DNA of 11,475 bases from Rhodospirillaceae bacterium (GCA_016937315.1 JAFGWD010000222.1:1-11475), one strand, 5' to 3'; shown: positions 1 to 7,084, numbered from the stretch's first letter. Program-made: numbers and translations. Notes: a model not told the origin generated them from the sequence alone.

Positions 1-1798
1 CTTCGCCTTTGCCATAGTTGAGACCCACCGCCCATGTATAATTCGCGGCCATCGGTAGGCGGTTGCCCGAGTAGTCGGCGGTGGAGGTTCGGTAATCGGT
101 GGTTTCGCCGTGTTGAAGGCCGACGTTGCCAGAAAGCCGCAATTTCGGTGCGATTTCCGCGTCGGCTTCGAATTCCAGGCCGTAGACTTCGGCTTCCGCC
201 GCGTTGGAATAGCTTTGTGTGCCCCCGGGGATGAGTTCGACCACCTGCTTATCGCGCGTCAGCGTGCGAAACGCTGCGACTCCCGTGCCGAAGCGGCCAT
301 CGGTTGAACGGGTTTTTATCCCGATCTCGGTTGTCCAGCTGTATTCAGGCTTATAGCTGAACGTCTCGCGGTTGGTTGCCATGGCATAGTTGTAGCTGCC
401 TGGCATGTACCCCCGCGCCTGCGAGGCGTAAAGCATGGTTTGTGGAGTCAGATCGAAAGAGGCGGTGAAACGCGGCAAAAACACTGTGGATTCCAGGTCC
501 GCGTGATAGGCGGTATTGGTGGTGGTTTTCAGATAGGTCTGGCTGCCCTCTTGCGCGACATGTTCAAGTCGTGCGCCAAGGCCCAAGCGCAATCGCTCAA
601 TAACGGCATACTCCACTTGGCCGAAGCCAGCGACACCCGTCTGATCAATTTTCGTATGGCGTGTGGAGCGCGGATTCGGAATGGTGCCACCAGAGGCAAA
701 GGCTAGGTTTGTCCATTCCCGATAGACATGGGCACCGCCCAACCATCTCAAGCGTGCCTCCGTGTCCACGGAGGAGAGGCGCAATTCCTGCGATAAGGCA
801 TCGTCCTTGTGCTTGTACTTCGTGGCAGGAGTCGGCAGTGCCACAACGTCAAGGTCCATCTGAGCATCCCGCGTATAGTGGGTCCAGCCGGTGATGGAGG
901 TTAACTCGACGTCATCAATCCGCCGGTTTACTTGCAAGGACTGAATGGCGCGTGTGTTATTTTCTTTGGCATCGACATCGGTGTTGGTCTCGAAACGTGG
1001 TGTGGCGTAGGTGCCGGTGCGGTAGCGCATTCTTCGGTTGCCGAGGTCATTCCGTTCCATCGTGCTCTTGAACGAAATGTCGGTTTCATCATCGACAATC
1101 AAACTCGCCGCCGCTGCAATACCAAGTTGGTTGGTGTCACCAGAATCGCGACTGTCATCAAGGGTGTTAGAGAAAGGGCCACGGGCCGTGTCGGTGTGAA
1201 TGGTCAAGCCGACTGCCAAACGATCGGGGATCACTGCACCTGAAACCCATCCCTCAAGCGAACCGAGAGGGGCGTTTCCATCGGCTCCTTCGGCAAAACC
1301 GCTGCTGATATCCAGGCTCGCTGCTGGTTTCCATGACGGCGAACGGGTTTCGACTTTGATTGCCCCCGCTTCTGTATTGCGGCCATAGAGGACGCCCTGC
1401 GGTCCCTTGATGACTTCCATGCTTTGCAGGCCAAAGAAACTGGGCGCCTGGGTCACACCGAAAGGCAACGCAACACCATCGACAAAATATCCCACCGGAT
1501 CTTGAAGTCCGGTGTTTGCCACCGACATGCCTCGCATCACCACGCGTCTTTGTGTTGAGGCCTGTTCAATGGCAACGTTCGGCAGCCCCCCCGCCACCGA
1601 ATTGAAATCATTCCCCATCGGTCCGCTGAGGGATTCAGCGGGGATCAGCGTTACGCTTCCCGGAACTTTATCGGGATTTTCCTTCCATTGCCGTGCCGTC
1701 ACTTCGATCATTGGCAAGACTTCCTCGGCCATTGCTTGCGTGGCGATGACCAGCCCCGCCATGGCAGGAAGAACTGTATATCGGAAGCTCTTCATCAT
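1..1798 (-). CDS. TonB-dependent outer-membrane receptor, probably for a ferric siderophore (3' end outside window)
   Basis: Outer-membrane beta-barrel receptor that takes up a scarce ligand using TonB/ExbBD energy. I translated an unbroken frame from 1798 to the window edge (599 codons). It starts with a signal peptide (MMKSFRYTVLPAMAGLVIAT, then QAMA before EE). A TonB-box-like LPMIEVTA lies at residues 28-35. The plug domain, about 40-155, ends in the family-typical MEVIKGPQGVLYGRN stretch at 128-141. Barrel strands follow, including the late GYMPGSYN and NAAEAEVYGLEFEAD stretches, so probably only the last 50-150 residues are missing. GGAG on the minus strand sits 3 nt before the first ATG (1798) and 6 nt before a second (1795); the second has the better spacing. 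It lies 77 bp downstream of the MFS gene on the same strand. The siderophore assignment is inferred from the AraC and MFS neighbours. Catecholate, hydroxamate or another ligand cannot be distinguished. Confidence 0.93.
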   Translation of the reverse strand, partial: MMKSFRYTVLPAMAGLVIATQAMAEEVLPMIEVTARQWKENPDKVPGSVTLIPAESLSGPMGNDFNSVAGGLPNVAIEQASTQRRVVMRGMSVANTGLQDPVGYFVDGVALPFGVTQAPSFFGLQSMEVIKGPQGVLYGRNTEAGAIKVETRSPSWKPAASLDISSGFAEGADGNAPLGSLEGWVSGAVIPDRLAVGLTIHTDTARGPFSNTLDDSRDSGDTNQLGIAAAASLIVDDETDISFKSTMERNDLGNRRMRYRTGTYATPRFETNTDVDAKENNTRAIQSLQVNRRIDDVELTSITGWTHYTRDAQMDLDVVALPTPATKYKHKDDALSQELRLSSVDTEARLRWLGGAHVYREWTNLAFASGGTIPNPRSTRHTKIDQTGVAGFGQVEYAVIERLRLGLGARLEHVAQEGSQTYLKTTTNTAYHADLESTVFLPRFTASFDLTPQTMLYASQARGYMPGSYNYAMATNRETFSYKPEYSWTTEIGIKTRSTDGRFGTGVAAFRTLTRDKQVVELIPGGTQSYSNAAEAEVYGLEFEADAEIAPKLRLSGNVGLQHGETTDYRTSTADYSGNRLPMAANYTWAVGLNYGKGE

Positions 1799-1875
1799 GC
1801 TCTCCATAGGACATTCGCGGAAGGAAGGTAGACCGATGGGGAACTGTGGACGATCGTTCAACGAACGCGGGGGGA

Positions 1876-3069
1876 TCAATTGGCGAACGGTTCAGGGGCA
1901 TGCCAAACCGCCAGCACACAACAGGCAAGAGCTACTGCGGCTGCCGCATAAGGAGCTTGAGGAGAGAACCGATGCAGGGCGGCTCCGGCAATTGGCCCGA
2001 GTGCCATGCCAAAACCTTGTGCGACGGCGTTAAGCCCTGCGGCTGATGCTTGAGCCGCGCCAGCACGCAGACTGATTTGTGCAAGATTTCCGGGCATCAA
2101 TAAGCCGAGACACACCCCAAATCCCGCCATTGTGATGAATAGTATCGGCAATGATGTGGTTAGCGCGGCAACAATAAGACAAACAGTGGCTCCCGTGGCG
2201 CCGACACGACAGAATCTGCGGGCCGACCAAGCGAGGTGGCGAACCAGGACCAGAAGGCCGGTCACCATCGCTGCCATGGAGGTCATCATCACAGCCCCAC
2301 CGGTACGCATCGCCACGTCGGGAGAAAGGCCAAAGCCATCCTGAAGCCGCAATACCGTGACCTGTTGCAAGGCGGCATAGGTCGACAATGCCAATAACGT
2401 AACGGCAAGAAAGCGTGCGCTTCCCTTTGCCAGATCGATCTTGTTGAGAGGGTGAATGGACGTATCCGAATGGGTTTCGGGCAGAGAAATAGCGGAAAAA
2501 AGGGTGGAGGCTGCGATAACAACAGCAAGCAACGTGAGGGCGATAACCGGATTGTCCGCCGCTAACCACCAGGCGACCATCCCTCCAAGGACGGATCCAA
2601 TGCCAAAGGCGGCCCCCATCAGCCCCATGCCGCCGGCTCGGCGATCCGCGACCGTGATGTCAGCGACAATCGCCTGGGTGGCTGGTGATAGTCCTCCAGC
2701 AAAGCACGATTGCAGAAGGCGTGCGGTGAACAACAATACGAAAGTCGTTTGTGCGCTGATGCCTTCCCTGAACCGCCATGAAACCAACACGGCCGCAACA
2801 CCAAGGAACACACATCCAGAAAGGAGACCAGCCAGGAAAAGGCGCCGTCGCCCCGAGCGATCTCCGATGGTGCCCCACACCGGTGCAGCCAGTGTCATGA
2901 CGAGGGCGGATAGGCCGATCAGCACCCCAGCCTGAAGGTCTGAGAACCCGAGGCGACGGGCCAAACCAGGTAAAACCACCAAAACGAAGGAATGGCCTGC
3001 GGCATTGGCGGCAAGCGCGATAAACAGCAGCCTCGCAACTTTGCGAGGCTCGACGGTAACGTTTGGCAT
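1876..3069 (-). CDS. MFS transporter, DHA1/TetA-like, in siderophore module
   Basis: Inner-membrane secondary transporter of 397 residues, the usual length for a 12-helix MFS protein. Motif A is clear between helices 2 and 3 (WGTIGDRSGRRR, about residues 65-76). A glycine-rich helix-5 segment (GIGSVLGG) resembles the antiporter motif C but lacks its proline. Long hydrophobic stretches cover most of the chain, with a polar central loop near residues 195-210. I chose the ATG at 3069 because the homologous region begins just after it (MPNVTVEPRKVARLLF). Longer in-frame starts would overlap the regulator gene by more than 200 bp. The Shine-Dalgarno sequence is weak. The gene starts 58 bp after the AraC stop and ends 77 bp before the receptor, so the three genes probably share a transcript. 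It could export a siderophore, as AlcS-type proteins do, or import one across the inner membrane, as FptX/RhtX-type proteins do. The sequence does not decide which. Confidence 0.9.
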   Translation of the reverse strand: MPNVTVEPRKVARLLFIALAANAAGHSFVLVVLPGLARRLGFSDLQAGVLIGLSALVMTLAAPVWGTIGDRSGRRRLFLAGLLSGCVFLGVAAVLVSWRFREGISAQTTFVLLFTARLLQSCFAGGLSPATQAIVADITVADRRAGGMGLMGAAFGIGSVLGGMVAWWLAADNPVIALTLLAVVIAASTLFSAISLPETHSDTSIHPLNKIDLAKGSARFLAVTLLALSTYAALQQVTVLRLQDGFGLSPDVAMRTGGAVMMTSMAAMVTGLLVLVRHLAWSARRFCRVGATGATVCLIVAALTTSLPILFITMAGFGVCLGLLMPGNLAQISLRAGAAQASAAGLNAVAQGFGMALGPIAGAALHRFSPQAPYAAAAVALACCVLAVWHAPEPFAN

Positions 3070-3127
3070 TATGTTGGTCCCGTAGGAGGAAAAGCACGAA
3101 TATACCGTCAGAAGACAGAGAATTCCG

Positions 3128-4084
3128 TCATTTGGCGAACGCCATATCGTCACTTTCCGAACCAACGGTTTGCTTACGGTATTCCATGGGCGAACAATGA
3201 AATCGTTCGCGAAAGGCAATGGCGAAGTGGCTGGAACTACTGAAACCGCATCGGAAGGCCACTCCGGTAATAGTGGTTTTGGGGTCAAGCAAATAGCGCC
3301 GCGCACGGTCCAGCCGATATCCACGCAACCATTCGAATACGGTGACACCATAGGCTTTTCGGAAGCAGCGATTGAGGCGTGGGTGGCTCATCTCTGAAAG
3401 AGTAGCGATTGAGTCGAGAGTGGGCGGCGCGGTGAGGTCGGCGGTCAACATCTCGATTACCCGATCCAAACGGCGCATGTCATCATTGGACACACCGGAA
3501 GCATAGGCCACCGTCTTGGGTGCAGGCCCCAGCCAACGTGCCAGCAAGGCAAGAGACTGTCCCTCCGCCAGCAAGCGGTCCAGGGGAGAGGCGAGCGGAT
3601 TGTTGAGTATTCCACATAAACTGGACGAGAAGTCTTCGTTTCGGCCAAGGCGTGTTGCCGCGCCGAGCTGTAGGGTGCCGCTCTCGCCAAGTGCTTCACG
3701 GATTCGTTCGACATCGAATCTGATTGCGCTCATCTCTGTGGCGACGTTTGGTGGGGTATAGCGTCCCACACAATGATCATCGGTACGCATCAACCAAGCG
3801 TCTCCGGAGAGGACGTTGAAGCTTGTTCCCGGCATATCAAATCGGGAGCAGCCTTTCTCTACGAAGACTAACATCGCTGTGGGAGCCGGGTGCAAAACCG
3901 TGGCATCATAACCGTGTGCAAAACGGCACATTGAACGTGTCACGGTTATGCTGGGGGATATCCGCCCACAACGAAAGACGGCTTCCCCCGGAAATGTGGG
4001 CAATCCGGTATCACGCCAGCCTGTATCCGGTAGAAAAGCGGCGAGGTCTTTGCCGTCGAACTTTATGCCCTCTCGATCCGCCAA
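3128..4084 (-). CDS. AraC-family transcriptional regulator, PchR/YbtA-like
   Basis: Cytoplasmic DNA-binding regulator of 318 residues. The C-terminal AraC domain (about 205-303) has two helix-turn-helix motifs: one around residues 223-243 (LDSIATLSEMSHPRLNRCF) and one around 270-292 (TTITGVAFRCGFSSSSHFAIAF), followed by the family SPMEYRK ending. The phrase LNRCFRKAYGVTVFEWLRGYRL is close to what I know of siderophore-responsive activators such as PchR and YbtA, which bind the ferric siderophore through the N-terminal domain and switch on the matching receptor. The first codon is TTG at 4084, since no in-frame ATG occurs before residue 52. GGAGG lies 11 nt upstream of it, which is rather far. 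It heads the presumed regulator-MFS-receptor operon. The likely target is its own operon; the ligand is unknown. Confidence 0.9.
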   Translation of the reverse strand: MADREGIKFDGKDLAAFLPDTGWRDTGLPTFPGEAVFRCGRISPSITVTRSMCRFAHGYDATVLHPAPTAMLVFVEKGCSRFDMPGTSFNVLSGDAWLMRTDDHCVGRYTPPNVATEMSAIRFDVERIREALGESGTLQLGAATRLGRNEDFSSSLCGILNNPLASPLDRLLAEGQSLALLARWLGPAPKTVAYASGVSNDDMRRLDRVIEMLTADLTAPPTLDSIATLSEMSHPRLNRCFRKAYGVTVFEWLRGYRLDRARRYLLDPKTTITGVAFRCGFSSSSHFAIAFRERFHCSPMEYRKQTVGSESDDMAFAK

Positions 4085-4114
4085 TATGAAGCCAACCTCC
4101 GCTCGCCCGTAACT

Positions 4115-4133
4115 GCAAATAAGAATTAATTGC
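4115..4133. promoter_or_regulatory. AT-rich dyad between promoter and start of the AraC gene
   Basis: The 19 bases GCAAATAAGAATTAATTGC match their own reverse complement at 14 of 19 positions, with matching GCAA/TTGC ends. The site lies 31-49 bp upstream of the TTG start and just downstream of the candidate -10 box, where a repressor could block transcription. A Fur-family or AraC operator is possible, but this is pattern only. Confidence 0.3.
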
Positions 4134-4145
4134 TGCTTAATTGGC

Positions 4146-4175
4146 TTAATATGCCCAGAAAAACCAAAACGTCAA
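4146..4175 (-). promoter_or_regulatory. Candidate sigma-70 promoter of the AraC-MFS-receptor operon
   Basis: On the minus strand TTGACG (4175-4170, 5 of 6 to consensus) is followed after 18 bp by TATTAA (4151-4146, 4 of 6). This predicts a transcript start near 4139, about 55 nt before the TTG start codon. The surrounding AT-rich sequence supports a promoter here. Confidence 0.45.
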
Positions 4176-4176
4176 G

Positions 4177-4195
4177 AATAATGATACTGTATAAC
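4177..4195. promoter_or_regulatory. Candidate Fur box
   Basis: AATAATGATACTGTATAAC matches the classical 19-bp Fur consensus GATAATGATAATCATTATC at 13 of 19 positions, with nine consecutive matches in the left half. It abuts the upstream side of the candidate -35 element of the siderophore module. Iron-dependent control by Fur would fit the genes downstream. The placement just above -35 is less usual for a repressor than a site over -35/-10. Some alphaproteobacteria use RirA or Irr instead. Confidence 0.45.
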
Positions 4196-4244
4196 AAAAC
4201 AACATATTTGCTATAGAATTCAGCATCTATGACACGCGAGCAAG

Positions 4245-4264
4245 GATAGGGCGGTATAGGGCGG
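4245..4264. repeat. Two tandem 10-bp repeats in gene-free stretch
   Basis: GATAGGGCGG is followed directly by TATAGGGCGG, so a 10-bp unit occurs twice with one difference. A short dyad, GTTGG-TCT-CCAAC (4266-4278), follows. Together with the MITE and IS stub these lie in the 532-bp interval without an intact gene (4085-4616). I see no coding sequence in 4085-4293. Confidence 0.4.
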
Positions 4265-4293
4265 AGTTGGTCTCCAACCCATCCCATTCACTA

Positions 4294-4427
4294 GGACGTA
4301 GCCTCATAAATCCCGCCGAAGGCGTTGAAAAGCTTGCCCGTAGTCCCCGCTACGGCCTACGCTTTTCTCCTGTTCGAACGAACGAAACCGCTCCGGCGCA
4401 ACCGGCGGGATTTATGAGTTTACGTCC
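4294..4427. mobile_element. MITE-like element, 134 bp, with 25-bp terminal inverted repeats and TA duplication
   Basis: The left end (4294-4318) reads GGACGTA, GC, then CTCATAAATCCCGCCG. The right end (4403-4427), read on the other strand, is the same except AA for GC, so 23 of 25 positions agree. Each end is bordered by TA (4292-4293 and 4428-4429), a target duplication typical of IS630-type elements and some IS5-group elements. Only about 84 bp lie between the repeats, too little for a transposase, so the element would have to move in trans. It may be an internally deleted derivative of a full insertion sequence elsewhere in the genome. The parent family cannot be named from this sequence alone. 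Confidence 0.7.
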
Positions 4428-4616
4428 TAAGGTCCTGGTGGTTTGCGTGCGTGACGTTGAGGACGGTGGTTTCGATGCCCCGGAGGTGGTGCCGTTGCGA
4501 TTTGAAAATAGACATCGTCTGGCGTTCGTCTACTGAACTGTGAATGGGGCCGTTGGGTGTTGTAAAATCCGACCCATTGCGTCAATTCCTGGCCAATATT
4601 TCCAGGGCCAGATATC
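4427..4616 (-). pseudogene. C-terminal remnant of an IS3-family transposase (OrfB)
   Basis: The minus-strand frame contains LTQWVGFYNTQRPHSQFSRR followed by TPDDVYF. This matches the end of the IS3-family rve/DDE integrase domain, commonly written YNxxRPHSxLxxxTPxxVY. Everything upstream is missing: no catalytic DDE residues and no start. The same frame runs on into the 3' end of the cinA-like gene without a stop, so the original junction lies near 4600-4616. The frame ends at a TAG (4427-4429) made partly by the TA beside the MITE. No IS3 terminal repeats were recognised. It is a decayed fragment and not an active element. Confidence 0.75.
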
Positions 4617-5381
4617 TTAACGTGTCGCCATGGGGTCGGTATCGCTGGGGGTGAAGCCGAGCTCTTGGAACATCTCCGCAATCGTATTCATGGCATCATC
4701 CAGAAGTGTCGGGTCGGTGGTACGCCCGACGATACAGGTGCCGATTCGATTGCCTAAGCCAAAGGGGTAGCTGCCGAGATCGACGCTTGGGTACGAGGCT
4801 TGAATGGTACGCAGCGTTTCGGCGATATCGCCTTCGCGGGCGGTGGCGGAGACAGCGCGAGACAATACCGGCGGGCCACCGGTCAGGGTGTGGACGATGC
4901 CATCGAACATGGCTTGCATGATGCGTGGCACACCGGCGAGGACGTGGACGTTCCCGATGCGAAAGCCGGGCGCGGCGCTGACCGGGTTGGGGATCAAGGT
5001 TGCGTCTTGGGGAAGGTCGGCCATTCGCATGCGTGCGGTGTTGATATCGTCGCCGTAATAGGCTTCGAGGGTGGCGGCAGCTTCGGGGTGGCGGATGAAG
5101 GGTACGCCAAACGCCTTGGCGATGCTGGCGGCGGTGATGTCGTCGTGGGTGGGGCCAATGCCTCCGGTGGTGAAGACATAGGTACACCGTTCGCGCACCG
5201 CGTTGACGGTGGCGACGATGACCTCTTCAAGGTCGGGGATGATGTGGGCTTCACGCACCGGGATACCGTGTTCACAGAGGGCTTTGGCGAGGTAGGGCAG
5301 GTTTTCATCCTTGGTGCGGCCAGAAAGGATTTCATTGCCGATAATGATGACGCCGGCGGTGGGGGATGTGGCTTTGGTCAT
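4617..5381 (-). CDS. CinA-like MoCF-domain protein (competence/damage-inducible protein A family, N-terminal domain only)
   Basis: Protein of 254 residues, the usual size for the stand-alone alphaproteobacterial form lacking the C-terminal nicotinamide-nucleotide amidase (PncC) domain. The MoCF fold is shown by GNEILSGRTKDEN (15-27), the signature TTGGIGPTHDD (71-81), and later NPVSAAPGF (132-140) and LAGVP (148-152). In full-length CinA this domain has ADP-ribose pyrophosphatase activity. The role of the short form is not settled, and old links to competence or molybdopterin are by homology only. The ATG at 5381 has AAGGA 7 nt upstream; a longer frame to 5414 would overlap the Nudix gene. 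It is the last gene of the run, starting 22 bp after the Nudix stop. Its stop codon abuts the IS3 remnant, so the native downstream sequence or terminator has probably been lost. Confidence 0.9.
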   Translation of the reverse strand: MTKATSPTAGVIIIGNEILSGRTKDENLPYLAKALCEHGIPVREAHIIPDLEEVIVATVNAVRERCTYVFTTGGIGPTHDDITAASIAKAFGVPFIRHPEAAATLEAYYGDDINTARMRMADLPQDATLIPNPVSAAPGFRIGNVHVLAGVPRIMQAMFDGIVHTLTGGPPVLSRAVSATAREGDIAETLRTIQASYPSVDLGSYPFGLGNRIGTCIVGRTTDPTLLDDAMNTIAEMFQELGFTPSDTDPMATR

Positions 5382-5403
5382 GGCGAAATCCTTTTCTTTT
5401 TGG

Positions 5404-5793
5404 TCACAGAGCATCCTGAATTGCGGCGATCAGGGGGAGATCAGCGGGTGGCATGGCGTAATCGCGCAGGCGGTTGGGCGTGACCCAGGCGAGGGATTGG
5501 CCTTCGCGTCCTCTTAGGGTGCCGCGCCACGAGCGGATCAGGAACACCGGCATCAGCAGGTGAAAACTCTCGTACGCGTGGGAAGCAAAGGTCAGGGGCG
5601 AGAGACAGCCGGGGCGGGTTTCGATTCCCAATTCCTCAACCAGTTCACGGATCAGGGCGCGTTCTGGCGGCTCACCGTCCTCAATCTTGCCGCCGGGGAA
5701 CTCCCACAGTCCGGCCATGCTTTTCCCTGTTGGGCGCTGGGCCAACAGGACGCGGCCATCGGCATCCACCAAGACGGCGGCGACGACCAGCAT
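5404..5793 (-). CDS. mutT: MutT-type Nudix hydrolase (probable 8-oxo-dGTP diphosphatase)
   Basis: Cytoplasmic Nudix pyrophosphohydrolase of 129 residues, the size of E. coli MutT, which removes oxidised dGTP from the nucleotide pool. The Nudix box is complete at residues 35-57: G35, five residues, E41, seven residues, R49 E50, then E53 E54 and G56. It is preceded by the MutT-typical LAQRP (17-21) and GLWEFPGG (28-35). The ATG at 5793 has GGAAGG 6 nt upstream. The longer frame back to 5997 would run through the 3' end of argJ and is not a gene start. It follows argJ by 58 bp and precedes the cinA-like gene by 22 bp. Its ribosome-binding site lies inside a perfect hairpin (5800-5824), suggesting reduced or conditional translation. 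Substrate choice among oxidised nucleotides is inferred. Confidence 0.9.
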   Translation of the reverse strand: MLVVAAVLVDADGRVLLAQRPTGKSMAGLWEFPGGKIEDGEPPERALIRELVEELGIETRPGCLSPLTFASHAYESFHLLMPVFLIRSWRGTLRGREGQSLAWVTPNRLRDYAMPPADLPLIAAIQDAL

Positions 5794-5799
5794 CAGTGG

Positions 5800-5824
5800 C
5801 CTTCCGGAAACCAAGTCCGGAAGG
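5800..5824 (-). promoter_or_regulatory. Hairpin holding the mutT ribosome-binding site
   Basis: CCTTCCGGA (5800-5808) and TCCGGAAGG (5816-5824) are perfect complements around a 7-nt loop. In the minus-strand transcript the downstream arm contains GGAAGG, the only good Shine-Dalgarno sequence for the ATG at 5793. The hairpin begins 27 bp after the argJ stop. It could hide the site, lower read-through from argJ, or stabilise RNA ends. No U-run follows, so it is not a standard terminator. Confidence 0.55.
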
Positions 5825-5851
5825 TCCGCGTTCCAGCAGCCGCAGGTGCGA

Positions 5852-7084
5852 TCAGGTGCGGTAGTCGGCATTGATAACAATGTATTGGTGGGTGAGGTCA
5901 CAGGTCCACACGGTGGCTTTGCCTTTGCCGACGCCCACATCCACGGCGATATCGATGTAGCGACCTTGGAAGTGTTTGGCGACTGGGGTTTCGTCATAAC
6001 CGGGGACTACGGCGCCCTCGGCGGCGACGGCAATGCCACCGATGCTGACCACCAGTTTGTCGCGGTCGGCCTTTTCACCGGATTTGCCCACCGCCATGAC
6101 GATGCGGCCCCAATTGGCGTCTTCACCAGCAATTGCGGTTTTGACCAGGGGCGAGTTGGCGATGGCCATGCCGATCTTACGCGCGGCCTTGGCACTGGCA
6201 GCTCCAGTGACGGTGATGGCGACGAATTTCGAGGCGCCTTCGCCGTCCTTGATCACCTGTTGGGCGAGGTCAATCAGCACTGTGTTCAAGGCTTTTCTGA
6301 AATCTTTCAAGCGCTTGTCGGAGGCCTTCTTGACGGCCTTGTGCCCGGCGGTGCGGGTGGCGAACAGCAACAAGGTGTCCGATGTCGAGGTGTCGCTGTC
6401 CACGGTGATGCTGTTGAAGGATTTGTCTGCCCCCTCTCGCAACAGGTCTTGCAGGACGTCGGAAGGCAGGTTGGCGTCGGTGAACACGAAGCCCAGGGTT
6501 GTCGCCATGTCGGGGGCAATCATCCCGGAGCCTTTGGCAAAGCCGGAGATGGTCACTGGCACACCGTCAATATTGATGGTTGCGGTGGCCCCCTTGGCAA
6601 AGGTGTCGGTGGTCAGGATGGCGCGTGCGGCGGCCTCCCAACTGGCGGCAGTTGCCGTTTTGGCTTGCGGTAGAAGCCCAGTGATTTTGGAGGCATCCAG
6701 GGGTACGCCAATGGTGCCGGTGGAAGCGATAAAGACTTCTGATGGGGCACAGCCAAACGCGGCGGCGGTAGCGGCGGCGGTTTCTTTCACCGCCACTTCG
6801 CCCGCCTTGCCGGTGAAGGCATTGGCGTTGCCGGAATTCACCACGATAGCGCGGGCGGACCCTCCGGCCAGCGCGTTTCGGCACCAGTCAACTGGGGCGG
6901 AGCGGGTCTTGGAACGGGTAAACACCCCGGCCACGGCGCTGCCCGCCGCCAGTTCGGCGATCATCAGGTCATCACGTCCGCTGTAACGCAATCCGGTGTT
7001 CCCGGTGAAAAAACGTACGCCGTCAAGGTCCGGGATAGCGGGAAAGCCAGCGGGGGCGAGAGGAGAAAGCGACGAGTCGGTCAT
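5852..7084 (-). CDS. argJ: Glutamate N-acetyltransferase / amino-acid N-acetyltransferase (ornithine acetyltransferase)
   Basis: Arginine biosynthesis enzyme that moves the acetyl group from N-acetylornithine to glutamate. Many ArgJ proteins also use acetyl-CoA for the first step. The product has 410 residues, full length for the family. The precursor cuts itself into alpha and beta chains before a threonine nucleophile, seen here in GSGMIAPDMATTLGF with the nucleophile Thr about residue 195. Other family stretches are VVNSGNANAFTG (about 81-92), ASTGTIGVPL (about 120-129) and the oxyanion region before STGTIG. Most relatives have ATML where this one has ATTL; the Ala-Thr cut site itself is kept. 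I chose the ATG at 7084; a GTG one codon earlier (7087) is equally possible, with AGGA 5 nt before GTG and 8 nt before ATG. It starts 35 bp after the ppiC-like stop, suggesting one operon. Confidence 0.95.
   Translation of the reverse strand: MTDSSLSPLAPAGFPAIPDLDGVRFFTGNTGLRYSGRDDLMIAELAAGSAVAGVFTRSKTRSAPVDWCRNALAGGSARAIVVNSGNANAFTGKAGEVAVKETAAATAAAFGCAPSEVFIASTGTIGVPLDASKITGLLPQAKTATAASWEAAARAILTTDTFAKGATATINIDGVPVTISGFAKGSGMIAPDMATTLGFVFTDANLPSDVLQDLLREGADKSFNSITVDSDTSTSDTLLLFATRTAGHKAVKKASDKRLKDFRKALNTVLIDLAQQVIKDGEGASKFVAITVTGAASAKAARKIGMAIANSPLVKTAIAGEDANWGRIVMAVGKSGEKADRDKLVVSIGGIAVAAEGAVVPGYDETPVAKHFQGRYIDIAVDVGVGKGKATVWTCDLTHQYIVINADYRT

Noticed and set aside
1855..1867. Small dyad CGTTC-AAC-GAACG between the MFS and receptor genes
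   Set aside because: A 5-bp stem this short is expected by chance and has no T-run; it does not argue against one transcript.
3070..3351. In-frame extension of the MFS gene by 94 codons
   Set aside because: It overlaps the 3' end of the AraC gene by more than 200 bp and the extra residues look nothing like an MFS N-terminus. The ATG at 3069 begins exactly where the family similarity begins.
4267..4536. Plus-strand 89-residue frame across the MITE
   Set aside because: It is read through both inverted ends and into the IS3 stub's opposite strand, so it is mobile-element sequence and not a gene.
4589..4611. Hairpin CTGGCC/GGCCAG just past the cinA-like stop as a terminator
   Set aside because: Only 6 bp with an 11-nt loop and no T-run, and it lies in sequence that appears to belong to the transposase remnant.
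4800..5483. Plus-strand frame of 227 residues opposite the cinA-like gene
   Set aside because: Glycine- and aspartate-rich composition typical of antisense shadows in GC-rich genes; no family features and the opposite strand has a firm gene.
5794..5997. In-frame extension of the Nudix gene into argJ
   Set aside because: The added residues are a shadow of the argJ C-terminus in another frame. The ATG at 5793 has its own Shine-Dalgarno and yields a MutT-sized protein.
5687..6986. Two long plus-strand frames (328 and 317 residues) opposite argJ
   Set aside because: They overlap each other and argJ, which is certain from its motifs; both are shadows.
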